Source of the DNA: Tangfeifania sp.
Lineage (GTDB): Bacteria; Bacteroidota; Bacteroidia; Bacteroidales; Prolixibacteraceae
Assembly: GCA_018400515.1 (NCBI GenBank)
Contig: JAGYMR010000100.1
Span: 1-9,272, forward strand
Length of the DNA stretch: 9,272 bases
Reading direction: 5' to 3'
Part shown: positions 1 through 6,733 of the stretch, piece after piece
Position numbering within the stretch: position 1 is the stretch's first letter
Layout of the letters: every line of letters starts with the position of its first letter
The notes under the pieces: generated by a model
What the model was told of the DNA's origin: nothing
Database searches by the model: none
The model's input: only the letters and a program-made list of their open reading frames with translations
Made by a program: the position numbers and the translations under genes

Positions 1-1
1 T

Positions 2-1378
2 ATGAATCAGGAGAAATTATTCGCCGATGTTTTGGTGATCGGAAGCAGTGCAGCGGGATTGGTCACTGCTTTAACAGGAAAAAGGGTGTATCCCGAAAAG
101 AAGTTTGTCGTTGCCACATTGAATCCCAAAACGCTTATTCCCTGCGGCATACCCTATATTTTCGGATCTGTGGGGAGTTCCGATAATGATATTTTGCCGG
201 CCGGGAAAATGTTTGAAGCCAGCAATATTGAAATGGTGGTTGATGAAGCGGAATCGATCCATCTGGAAGATAAAATGGTACTTTTTAAATCGGGGAAAGC
301 AATTTCGTATGAGAAGCTGGTGATCGGGACCGGCTCCACCCCCATTCAACCCCAATGGCTCAAAGGCGCTGAAAAAGAAAATGTTTTCACCGTTCCGAAA
401 AATAAAGGCTACCTGGATGGGATGCAATCGAAACTGAAGGGATTTGAAAAAATTATCACCATTGGTGCCGGTTTTATCGGTGTTGAAATTTCGGACGAAC
501 TGAAGAAGGCAGGAAAGGAGGTAACATTGGTTGAAAAGTTGCCTAACATTCTTGGATTGGCCTTTGACAGGGATATCGCCGTAAGGGCGGAAGAACTCCT
601 GAAAGAGCGGGGCGTGAAAATTTTAACGGGAGCCCTGGTTTCGGAAATCACCGGAAATGAATCGGCCGATGGTGTTTTGTTGGAAAATGGGGAGCGGCTG
701 GAGGCGGACGCCGTGATTCTCTCCCTGGGATACCATCCGAATTCGGCGCTTGCCCGGGAAGCCGGTTTGGCGGTGAGCAAAAAGGGCTTTATTAAGGTGG
801 ATGATTATATGCGCACCGAAGATCCGCATGTTTTTGCGGTAGGGGATTGTGCTGAAAAACGGGATTTTATTACCCGGAAACCTACCCCGGTCATGCTGGC
901 CTCAACGGCTTGCGCTGAGGCCCGCATTGCTGGCATGAACCTCTTTAAGCTGTCGGCGATAAAAACATTTATCGGTACCATCTCCATTTTTTCAACGGCC
1001 ATCGGCAACACGGGCTTCGGAGTCGCCGGAATTACAGAGACCCTGGCCGGCAAGGAGAATTTCGATTTTGTCACGGGTACCTTTGAAGGCATTGACAGGC
1101 ACCCCGGGACCCTGAAGGATACCCACAAGCAATACGTCAAATTATTGGTGGCCAAAGAATCGGGTGTGATTTTAGGCGGTGAGGTTTATGGCGGCCTTTC
1201 AGCAGGTGAACTGACCAACACCCTGGGAATCATCGTTCAGAACAAAATGACTTTAAATACCCTGCTGACTGCCCAGTTTGGAACGCATCCGCTGCTTACC
1301 GCTTCGCCTGCAGGTTATCCGCTGGTAAAAGCTGCTGAGAATGCGGCTTCAAAAATAATGTTTACAGAAAAGCGATAG
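2..1378 (+). CDS. FAD/NAD(P)-dependent oxidoreductase, CoA-disulfide reductase / NADH oxidase type
   Basis: The 458-residue product has the layout of the class III pyridine nucleotide-disulfide oxidoreductases (CoA-disulfide reductase, NADH oxidase/peroxidase, polysulfide reductase). The N-terminal FAD-binding loop is VIGSSAAG at residues 12-19. A single cysteine, Cys48 in LIPCGIPY, sits where these enzymes carry the redox-active cysteine. The NAD(P)-binding loop GAGFIG is at 155-160, the second FAD motif VFAVGD is at 277-282, and a C-terminal dimerisation domain spans roughly 320-450. It is expected to be a cytoplasmic flavoenzyme that passes electrons from NAD(P)H to a disulfide, persulfide/polysulfide or oxygen; the substrate cannot be read from the sequence. 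The ATG at position 2 leaves a normal-length N-terminus before the first FAD loop, so it is a plausible start, but the upstream sequence is outside the window. A membrane DUF4405 gene follows 92 bp later on the same strand, which suggests co-transcription. The family is secure and the exact activity is not. Confidence 0.88.
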   Translation: MNQEKLFADVLVIGSSAAGLVTALTGKRVYPEKKFVVATLNPKTLIPCGIPYIFGSVGSSDNDILPAGKMFEASNIEMVVDEAESIHLEDKMVLFKSGKAISYEKLVIGTGSTPIQPQWLKGAEKENVFTVPKNKGYLDGMQSKLKGFEKIITIGAGFIGVEISDELKKAGKEVTLVEKLPNILGLAFDRDIAVRAEELLKERGVKILTGALVSEITGNESADGVLLENGERLEADAVILSLGYHPNSALAREAGLAVSKKGFIKVDDYMRTEDPHVFAVGDCAEKRDFITRKPTPVMLASTACAEARIAGMNLFKLSAIKTFIGTISIFSTAIGNTGFGVAGITETLAGKENFDFVTGTFEGIDRHPGTLKDTHKQYVKLLVAKESGVILGGEVYGGLSAGELTNTLGIIVQNKMTLNTLLTAQFGTHPLLTASPAGYPLVKAAENAASKIMFTEKR

Positions 1379-1470
1379 TTCCATGGCCTTTTTTAAAATG
1401 GGTGTCAGGAATTAATACTTGATTGAATTACAGACATGCAACTTTATTTTATTTCAATAAAAACAGGAAA

Positions 1471-2292
1471 ATGAAACCGGAAACCCGTCTGAAAGTAAAT
1501 ATAATAATTGATATTTTGATGTTTGTGGTGATGGTTGCTTTGGCAGTTATCGGTTTCCTTATTCGTTATGTCTTGTTGTCAGGGGAGGGGCGATGGGAAC
1601 GTTTTGGGGAGAACCTCGATATGACCCTGTTTGGACTCGACCGGCATGAATGGGGGTTCATCCATTTAATCCTGGGCATATCTTTGTCGGTGCTGTTGAT
1701 ATTACATATTGTCTTTCACTGGAAGCAGATTGTTTGCATGATCCGGCGGCTTATACCTAAAACCCGGATAAGGGTGGCCTTTGTTTCCGTTTTGGTCCTT
1801 TTGAGTACATTCCTGGTGTTTGTCCTATTTTTTCTGCGTCCTGAAATCGGGGAACCCATTCACCGCCAGGGAAGGGGGGCTGGCCGGAATGCATTCTTTA
1901 ATTCAAAAGCCGGAACCATGAAACAGCCCGGAACGGTTCAGGTAACGAATCCGGAGGGACAACGTGTTCAACGGGGGAGGTCCCGGCGCTCTGTGGAAGA
2001 GATCCCGGCGGCTGCGGAACAACAGGATCCTGTCCGGGAAGCTCCGGAAGCGCCTGCTGCGGGTTCCCATGAACACAGGGAGGAACATTCACTGCATATC
2101 AGGGGATTTCATACCCTCGGGGAGGTGGCCGACAACCACCATGTCCCGGTGGAGGTTTTGAAAAGCCGGTTAGATATTCCTCCGGGTGTCTCACGGAACG
2201 AACGTTTGGGACGACTGCGCAGGAGTTGTGGATTTACCATGGGGGATGTAGAGAAGATTGTCCTTTCATTGCTGGAGGAACAAAAGCAATAA
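1471..2292 (+). CDS. DUF4405 membrane protein with extra C-terminal domain
   Basis: The 273-residue product has three predicted membrane segments (about 10-31, 65-82 and 101-122). The first two and their linker match the DUF4405 pattern: HEWGFIH at 59-65, then LHIVFHWK at 78-85. The repeated histidines (59, 65, 79, 83) are placed as in small b-type cytochrome-like membrane proteins, so haem binding is a reasonable inference but not shown. After the third segment comes a proline-, arginine- and glutamate-rich linker (about 125-205). A compact C-terminal domain (about 209-273) follows, with a TLGEVADNH...LKSRLDIP...GRLRRSCGFTMGDVEKIV pattern that recalls a small two-repeat helical module. I chose the ATG at 1471, preceded by AGGAAA, rather than the in-frame TTG at 1423, because it places a short basic N-terminus right before the first membrane segment. 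It lies 92 bp downstream of the flavoprotein gene with no clear terminator between, so the two may form a redox pair. Confidence 0.8.
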   Translation: MKPETRLKVNIIIDILMFVVMVALAVIGFLIRYVLLSGEGRWERFGENLDMTLFGLDRHEWGFIHLILGISLSVLLILHIVFHWKQIVCMIRRLIPKTRIRVAFVSVLVLLSTFLVFVLFFLRPEIGEPIHRQGRGAGRNAFFNSKAGTMKQPGTVQVTNPEGQRVQRGRSRRSVEEIPAAAEQQDPVREAPEAPAAGSHEHREEHSLHIRGFHTLGEVADNHHVPVEVLKSRLDIPPGVSRNERLGRLRRSCGFTMGDVEKIVLSLLEEQKQ

Positions 2293-2327
2293 TCCGCTGT
2301 TTTTATTCTCCCTTTGTTGATAGCTTC

Positions 2328-2360
2328 CTCCGGCCTTTTCTGTCCCCCGGAGTTTTATTT
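2328..2360 (+). terminator. Probable rho-independent terminator of the flavoprotein/DUF4405 unit
   Basis: CTCCGG (2328-2333) and CCGGAG (2347-2352) form a 6-bp GC-rich stem with a 13-base loop, followed directly by TTTTATTT. It lies 36 bp after the DUF4405 stop. The T-rich tail overlaps the last codons of the convergent gene. The other side has no T-run, so it should act only on plus-strand transcripts. The long loop and the broken T-tract keep confidence moderate. Confidence 0.5.
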
Positions 2361-3071
2361 CGTTTTATCCGGCCTCCATGGGACTTTTTGCAACGAACGG
2401 TTACGAAGGTGGTGCAAAACCCCGAAATCGAAAGGCGACCAGACTGCGGTTTTTATGCCGGTTTCTTTCAGGGCATTGCTGGTCCAGACATTACAGGTTT
2501 TAAAGAGGGAGAAACTTCCTTTGGCAACGTAAAAATCATCCGAGGATGTATAGCCCGGGAATTTACATTTTTGTATTTTTCCTTCACTTGATTTTTTGAA
2601 GGAATTTTCGATGTAGCGGTTTAAGATATCAAGTTGTTCGCTGCAGAGATTTATCTCCTCCCAGCCGGGGTAACGGCGGTGAATTTGCGTCACATGCATG
2701 GCCGTTTCACTTTGCAGGAAGAGTGCCCTGAAAGCAACCGGAAAGGAGAGGTCTTTCCATTCAGGGGTTTTTTGATAGAACACTTTATCGCCCCATCCAA
2801 AGGAGACATACCGGGAACTCTCCGGAACCTGAAGTTGCGAACGAAATTCCGGTTCCAGGCTTTCCACAGGGATTATTATGTCGAGGTGTACTCCGTTTGA
2901 GGTGATAAAGATGGGGGTTCCGGAAGGGCATGCTTTTTCTCCGGGATGGGTGGGAGTGAACGATAATACCAGGGCGGCTGCAATGTAAATGATGAAGGCT
3001 GTAAGCAGCGGAAAGAGAATGTTTTTCAAAAATATTTTTCCAAGCCCGGATATAGTTTTTCGTTTTCCCAT
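2355..3071 (-). CDS. DUF2459 / TIGR02117 family membrane-anchored protein
   Basis: The 238-residue product has a basic N-terminus and one hydrophobic segment (about 17-38), so the rest probably faces the periplasm. The body carries the marks of the TIGR02117/DUF2459 family: SNGVHLDIIIPV around 58-69, FGWGDKVFY, and KTCNVWTSNALKETGIKT with Cys193, followed by SPFDFG near the C-terminus. The function is not established. The order of a conserved histidine (His62) ahead of a conserved cysteine (Cys193) would suit a circularly permuted NlpC/P60-like papain fold, but that is inference. The start is the ATG at 3071, 30 bp after the stop of the upstream glucosaminidase/LysM gene on the same strand, so the two are probably one transcript. 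That neighbour supports a cell-envelope role. It ends convergently with the DUF4405 gene. Confidence 0.82.
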   Translation of the reverse strand: MGKRKTISGLGKIFLKNILFPLLTAFIIYIAAALVLSFTPTHPGEKACPSGTPIFITSNGVHLDIIIPVESLEPEFRSQLQVPESSRYVSFGWGDKVFYQKTPEWKDLSFPVAFRALFLQSETAMHVTQIHRRYPGWEEINLCSEQLDILNRYIENSFKKSSEGKIQKCKFPGYTSSDDFYVAKGSFSLFKTCNVWTSNALKETGIKTAVWSPFDFGVLHHLRNRSLQKVPWRPDKTK

Positions 3072-3101
3072 ACCATAAAGGTAAGAAGAAACAGGCTGTT
3101 T

Positions 3102-4043
3102 TTAGTGGGCCGGTTTTCTTTTCCGCAGGTATACCACATCTCCCGGACTTACCTTCATACTGTAATCCATCCGGTTTCTGCGGTACAGCGGTTTTAACCG
3201 GATTCCGTAAAGTTGCGAAATGTAATGCATGGTTTCCCCTTCCCGGACTTCATGGGTGAGAAAATTTCGTGGTGCCCGGCGTTTTTTTCGTTCAGTATAG
3301 ATAACCTCCCGCGGTCGTGGTTGGTACCCCTCCGGCCGGTCGTTGTATTTGTAAAGCTCCCACGCCTCCATGTCCAGTTCCTCCGCAATGATTTCGTAAG
3401 TGTCAGACTCACGGGCAATCACTGCTTCCATGTCATTGATCTTAATAATTTCATGAACCTGGAAGGGATTGATGGTTATTCCCTGGTTCATATCCCGGTT
3501 CAGTGCCTGTTTTCCATGATAAGCCAGCAGGGGACGGATTCCCTGTTTGGAATCAAGCTTGTATAGTTTATTCTCCTCTATGATCTTTATCAACCGTTTG
3601 TCGTAGTGCGGGGCGGTGGCATAACCTGCTTTCTTCAACCCCCGGGCCCATCCTTTGTAATCGCCGGGCTGAAGCTCAAATAAAAAGGCATATCGCGGAT
3701 TGGACATTAAAAAATCGGTGTGGTCAGTGAAGGATGCTTTTACGGATTTGTATTTTCTGAAGCATTCGTTTTTCCGGTCGTCATCGTAATAAATTTTTTT
3801 CCCTTTCCAGTGCCTTTTGCACTTGATGCCGAAGTGGTTATTTGATTTCCGGGAAAGTTCGCTGTTCCCGTAGCCTGATTCAAGACAGGCCTGGGCCATT
3901 TTTATGCTGGCCGGGATCCCGCTTCGTTCCATCTCTTTAATGGCAAGATCCTGGTATCTATTAATGTATTCCAGCCGGTTGTGCTGGGCATGTCCAGCCA
4001 TTGCCAAGAAAAGAAAATAAATTATGAAAAAGAAGTTTCTCAT
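3102..4043 (-). CDS. Secreted glucosaminidase (GH73-like) with LysM domains
   Basis: The 313-residue product starts with a signal peptide (MRNFF, a hydrophobic core, cleavage probably after GHA at about 19). Residues about 25-165 form a glucosaminidase domain of the FlgJ/GH73 type. The likely catalytic Glu55 lies in ACLESGYGNS, followed by NNHFGIKC, the FRKY and SFTDHTDFL motifs, and GWARGLKKAGYATAPHYDKRLIKIIE near the end of the domain. It is expected to cleave the N-acetylglucosamine linkage of peptidoglycan in the periplasm or at the cell surface. Residues about 200-245 look like a degenerate LysM repeat, and about 261-308 (HEVREGETMHYISQLYGI... PGDVVYLRKR) like a clear one, giving wall binding. 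The ATG at 4043 gives an ideal signal peptide and has AAGGA directly before it. It is the first gene of a probable two-gene unit with the DUF2459 gene 30 bp downstream. Confidence 0.9.
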   Translation of the reverse strand: MRNFFFIIYFLFLAMAGHAQHNRLEYINRYQDLAIKEMERSGIPASIKMAQACLESGYGNSELSRKSNNHFGIKCKRHWKGKKIYYDDDRKNECFRKYKSVKASFTDHTDFLMSNPRYAFLFELQPGDYKGWARGLKKAGYATAPHYDKRLIKIIEENKLYKLDSKQGIRPLLAYHGKQALNRDMNQGITINPFQVHEIIKINDMEAVIARESDTYEIIAEELDMEAWELYKYNDRPEGYQPRPREVIYTERKKRRAPRNFLTHEVREGETMHYISQLYGIRLKPLYRRNRMDYSMKVSPGDVVYLRKRKPAH

Positions 4044-4105
4044 TCCTTCATGAATTTTTTATGTATCCTCATTAGTAATTCCGTTCATTATCCATCCTTT
4101 CACTT

Positions 4106-4127
4106 CCGGGTGAAAAGCACCGGTTTT
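4106..4127 (+). repeat. Hairpin followed by TTTT, terminator-like, with no plus-strand gene upstream
   Basis: CCGGGTG (4106-4112) and CACCGG (4118-4123) pair with one bulged G around an AAAAG loop, and TTTTC follows. The shape is that of a short terminator for plus-strand transcription, yet no plus-strand gene lies just upstream. It may be chance, part of an untranslated leader, or the end of an unseen small RNA. Confidence 0.3.
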
Positions 4128-4166
4128 CTCCCGGGTTCATGGCTCTCCAACGGCTGTTTTTTTCCT

Positions 4167-4215
4167 CCTGGTTCGTATTGATCCTTTATTGTTTTACGAT
4201 CAGTAAAAAACCAGG
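4167..4215. repeat. Long imperfect inverted repeat upstream of cdd
   Basis: CCTGGTT (4167-4173) pairs with AACCAGG (4209-4215). Inside it TGATC (4179-4183) pairs with GATCA (4198-4202), and TA (4176-4177) pairs with TA (4204-4205). These give about 14 pairs around a 14-base T-rich loop, interrupted by a small internal loop. No T-run follows on either strand, so it is not a standard terminator. It could be an operator or an RNA structural element. Confidence 0.4.
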
Positions 4216-4485
4216 GAAAGACCTTTGAGTGAATCCAGCTTTCCGATGGAACGGATATCACTTTCTTCTTCGGCCCAAATCCCGAAACTTTTTTCCCTTT
4301 ACGGGGGGACCATCATTGCCATGCTTGTTTCATCTTCGGTAAAAATAATGGCTTCCGGCGCATTATTTTTGTTGTGCCGAATTTTTTATGAACAACTGCA
4401 CGTGAATTTCCGGTTATTTCGGGGGCATTTCCATGCTGTTCCTTCTTTTTTTTGTAAAATTGCATGTCAAGTTAAATTTTCTGAA

Positions 4486-4968
4486 ATGCGAACGAATGAA
4501 TTTCGGATTTTCGTATATGAATACGACCGCCTTGATGCTTTAAATCCGGAAGACCAGGAATTGATTCTTGCTGCACGGGAGGCTGCACGGGAGGGTTATG
4601 CCCCTTATTCAGGGTTTTTTGTTGGTGCTGCCTTGCGCCTGGAAAATGACCAAATCATCCGGGGAAACAATCAGGAGAATGCGGCTTTCCCCTCGGGCGT
4701 TTGCGCCGAGCGGGTTGCGCTTTATTATGCCAATGCAAATTTTTCCAAAGTGCCTGTAACTGCCATAGCGGTAACAGCATCCAACCGGAAAGGGCTTGTC
4801 GATGGTCCGGTAAGGCCTTGTGGTTCCTGCCGGCAGGCCCTTCTTGAAACGGAATTTCGTTTTCAGAAAAAAATCCGGATTATTTTGGACGGAAAAGAAA
4901 AGATTGAGGTGTTTGGCGGGGTTGAAAATTTATTGCCCTTTGCCTTCAGACCGGGATCACTGGGCTGA
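4486..4968 (+). CDS. cdd: Cytidine deaminase
   Basis: The 160-residue product is a homotetramer-type cytidine deaminase that converts cytidine and deoxycytidine to uridine and deoxyuridine in pyrimidine salvage. The zinc-site motifs are intact: PSGVCAERVA holds ligand Cys73 and the proton-shuttling Glu75, and PCGSCRQ holds ligands Cys112 and Cys115. Substrate-site elements YAPYSGFFVGAA (38-49) and NNQENAAFPSG (61-71) are also present. I placed the start at the ATG at 4486 because the protein then begins about 35 residues before YAPYS, the usual length in Bacteroidota. The frame stays open back to 4225, but that part looks like untranslated DNA. No strong ribosome site precedes the ATG, as is common in this phylum. 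The last 23 bp overlap the convergent pseudouridine synthase gene. Confidence 0.93.
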   Translation: MRTNEFRIFVYEYDRLDALNPEDQELILAAREAAREGYAPYSGFFVGAALRLENDQIIRGNNQENAAFPSGVCAERVALYYANANFSKVPVTAIAVTASNRKGLVDGPVRPCGSCRQALLETEFRFQKKIRIILDGKEKIEVFGGVENLLPFAFRPGSLG

Positions 4969-5656
4969 ATTTGTTTTCTCTGAAAAGTTTCATGAATTCG
5001 CTCCATACCGGGTCGTCCGGAGGATCAGCTATGATTGTCACAGGGGCCTTTTTTACAGGATGCAGGAACTCCAGCTTGCGGGCATGTAAATGGATCCCTT
5101 TGTTTTTGTTGGACCGGGGAAATCCGTATTTCAGATCCCCTTTGATACGCATGTTGAGGGTACTCAACTGGACCCTGATTTGGTGATGCCTGCCGGTGAA
5201 AAGATCAATCTCAAGCAGATGGTATTTCTGGATGCTGGCAACATGCCGGTAACTCAGGCGTGCGTATTTCGCCCCGGGGATTGGTTCGGAATAGGAAAAA
5301 CTTTTATTCTTTGCTTTGTTTTTTTTCAGAAAATGTTCCAGCGTATCGGAATGTTTGGGGGGGCGTTTGTTAACCACCGCCCAGTAGGTCTTTCTGATCT
5401 GCTCCCTTTCCTGGAACATTTTATTCAGCCGGTCGAGGGCTTTCCCTGTTTTGGCCAGTAAAACCACTCCACTGGTAGGCCGGTCGAGGCGGTGTGGAAG
5501 GCCGACGAACACATTTCCCGGTTTGTTATACTTTTTTTTCAGGTAATCCTTCATTTCATCCACCAGGGTCCGCTCATTGGTAATATCGGTTTGTACAAGT
5601 TCTCCACACTCCTTGTTCACGGCAATGATATGGTTATCTTCGTATATTACCTCCAC
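4946..5656 (-). CDS. RluA-family RNA pseudouridine synthase
   Basis: The 236-residue product isomerises uridine to pseudouridine in rRNA or tRNA. The catalytic motif HRLDRPTSGV is at 55-64 with Asp58 as the expected nucleophile. Other family blocks are present: IYEDNHIIAVNKECGELV near the N-terminus, KTYWAVV in the middle, FTGRHHQIRVQL, and HLHARKLEF towards the end. It has no S4 RNA-binding domain, so it is a short single-domain form; the target site cannot be told from sequence. The start is a GTG at 5656. It is preceded by AAAGGA at a good distance, and an in-frame TAA lies a short way upstream with no ATG between, so GTG initiation is well supported. It follows panB by 111 bp on the same strand without a clear terminator or promoter between, which suggests one transcript. 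The 3' end overlaps cdd by 23 bp. Confidence 0.92.
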   Translation of the reverse strand: MEVIYEDNHIIAVNKECGELVQTDITNERTLVDEMKDYLKKKYNKPGNVFVGLPHRLDRPTSGVVLLAKTGKALDRLNKMFQEREQIRKTYWAVVNKRPPKHSDTLEHFLKKNKAKNKSFSYSEPIPGAKYARLSYRHVASIQKYHLLEIDLFTGRHHQIRVQLSTLNMRIKGDLKYGFPRSNKNKGIHLHARKLEFLHPVKKAPVTIIADPPDDPVWSEFMKLFRENKFSPVIPV

Positions 5657-5767
5657 AGCAATCCTTTGAAAATGGTTAATTTTATTTTTTTACGGTTGCC
5701 ATTGCGATCGCCGGAGGAAAAATAGTGCCCCGGCGGGATAGTCATTGGCATGTTCGCTCTTGCTGGC

Positions 5768-6583
5768 CTAATATTGCTCTTTCTCGTTGGGGAAATCCAG
5801 GGATTTAACATCTTTGATATAGGTTCCTACCGCCCCTTTAATTTCGGCGGCCAGGTTATGGTAACGCCGTAAAAAGCGGGGGGAGAATTGCTGGGTGAGC
5901 CCCAGCATGTCATGGATTACAAGAACCTGACCGTCAACACCGGATCCGGCTCCAATGCCGATAACCGGAATCTTAAGTTCTTGGGCCACCTTTTCTCCCA
6001 GTTTTGCAGGGATTTTTTCCAGGACAATCCCAAAGCATCCTGCCTCTTCCAGTAGTTTGGCGTCGTTATAGAGTTTTCCGGCTTCTGCCTCCTCTTTTGC
6101 CCGGACGGTATAAGTGCCAAATTTATGAATGGATTGCGGCATCAGTCCCAGATGCCCCATTACAGGAATTCCTGCTGATAATATCCGATTGACGGATTCA
6201 ATGACCTCTGAGCCTCCTTCAAGTTTAACGGCATCGGCGGCGGTCTCTTTCATGATGCGTATTGCCGAAATTAAAGCCTCCCGCGAGTTCCCCTGATACG
6301 TACCAAACGGCAGGTCAACGACTACTAGGGCCCGCTTCACCCCTTTTACCACGGAAGCTCCGTGATAGATCATCTGGTCGAGGGTGATGGGAAGGGTCGT
6401 TTCATTACCTGCCATCACATTCGAGGCGGAATCTCCTACCAGGACAACATCCAAACCTGCTTCATCCACTAAACTGGCCATGCTGAAATCGTAGGCCGTT
6501 AACATGGCAATCTTTTCTCCCCTCAGTTTCATTTCCGATAACCGGTGGGTGGTCACTTTTCTTATTTCGCTGTGTGCCGACAT
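5768..6583 (-). CDS. panB: 3-methyl-2-oxobutanoate hydroxymethyltransferase
   Basis: The 271-residue product (ketopantoate hydroxymethyltransferase) transfers a hydroxymethyl group from 5,10-methylene-tetrahydrofolate to 2-oxoisovalerate, the first committed step to pantothenate and CoA. The length is normal for the family. Metal and substrate residues match E. coli PanB by motif: Asp51 in LVGDS, Asp90 in VVDLPFGTY, Lys120 and Glu122 in AVKLEGG, and Glu189 in VLEKIP. The loops [12 protein letters not shown] and [17 protein letters not shown] and the FPNEKEQY tail are also intact. The ATG at 6583 fits the usual N-terminus. A good Bacteroidota promoter lies 25 bp upstream, overlapped by a palindrome. 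The pseudouridine synthase gene follows and is probably co-transcribed. No panC or panD is in the window. Confidence 0.96.
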   Translation of the reverse strand: MSAHSEIRKVTTHRLSEMKLRGEKIAMLTAYDFSMASLVDEAGLDVVLVGDSASNVMAGNETTLPITLDQMIYHGASVVKGVKRALVVVDLPFGTYQGNSREALISAIRIMKETAADAVKLEGGSEVIESVNRILSAGIPVMGHLGLMPQSIHKFGTYTVRAKEEAEAGKLYNDAKLLEEAGCFGIVLEKIPAKLGEKVAQELKIPVIGIGAGSGVDGQVLVIHDMLGLTQQFSPRFLRRYHNLAAEIKGAVGTYIKDVKSLDFPNEKEQY

Positions 6584-6591
6584 TTTTTTTT

Positions 6592-6612
6592 ACAAATTGG
6601 TTTGTATACAAA
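6592..6612. promoter_or_regulatory. Candidate operator: overlapping palindromes at the panB transcription start
   Basis: TTTGTATACAAA at 6601-6612 is a perfect 12-bp palindrome. An ACAAA at 6592-6596 forms a second inverted repeat with TTTGT at 6601-6605, so the same half-site occurs three times within 21 bp. The palindrome overlaps the panB -7 element and the expected transcription start, which is where a repressor would act. No regulator gene is adjacent. AT-rich sequence makes short palindromes common, so this is a suggestion only. Confidence 0.35.
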
Positions 6613-6639
6613 AGTAACCAAAGGTTTTGATCCCCGCAA
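6609..6639 (-). promoter_or_regulatory. panB promoter, Bacteroidota type
   Basis: On the minus strand, TTG (6637-6639) and TACTTTTG (6609-6616) are separated by 20 bp. This matches the TTG/TTTG and TAnnTTTG consensus of the primary sigma factor in Bacteroidota. The -7 box ends 25 bp before the panB ATG. Confidence 0.55.
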
Positions 6640-6723
6640 CTGTGAGAATGCGATGTATTATATAAAAAAACCATTGCTTAACGAATATTTATCCCGCGCT
6701 GTTTTATTTTGGGGGAAGATTCG

Positions 6724-6731
6724 TTACTTTG
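6724..6731 (+). promoter_or_regulatory. Possible -7 box of the structured RNA candidate
   Basis: TTACTTTG just precedes the 5' strand of the closing helix of the RNA candidate (GTGGT from 6734). The spacing agrees with a transcription start a few bases after the TTTG of a Bacteroidota -7 element. It has one mismatch to TAnnTTTG, and the -33 region (around 6700-6705, TGTTTT) is a poor match. Confidence 0.35.
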
Positions 6732-6733
6732 CC

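Larger units (their letters stand above)
4044..4485. other. Gene-free divergent region between the glucosaminidase gene and cdd
   Basis: About 440 bp separate the two divergent starts. I see no convincing gene: the open frame running into cdd from 4225 has no family-like sequence. The stretch holds a GC-rich hairpin followed by TTTT (4106-4127) and a 49-bp imperfect inverted repeat (4167-4215), both listed separately. Just before cdd, TAAAATTG (4455-4462) differs by one base from the Bacteroidota -7 box and lies 23 bp before the ATG, but no good -33 partner is visible. No clear promoter for the minus-strand gene was found. Confidence 0.6.

Noticed and set aside
1423..1470. Earlier TTG start for the DUF4405 protein
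   Set aside because: It has no better ribosome site, and the ATG at 1471 has AGGAAA and a more typical N-terminus before the first membrane segment.
4225..4485. In-frame N-terminal extension of cytidine deaminase by 87 residues
   Set aside because: The extension starts at a non-ATG codon and shows no family similarity, and the ATG at 4486 gives the normal 160-residue enzyme. A -7-like box also lies inside it.
5704..5711. GCGATCGC palindrome between panB and the pseudouridine synthase gene
   Set aside because: A single 8-bp palindrome with no repeats nearby and no position relative to a promoter; most likely chance.
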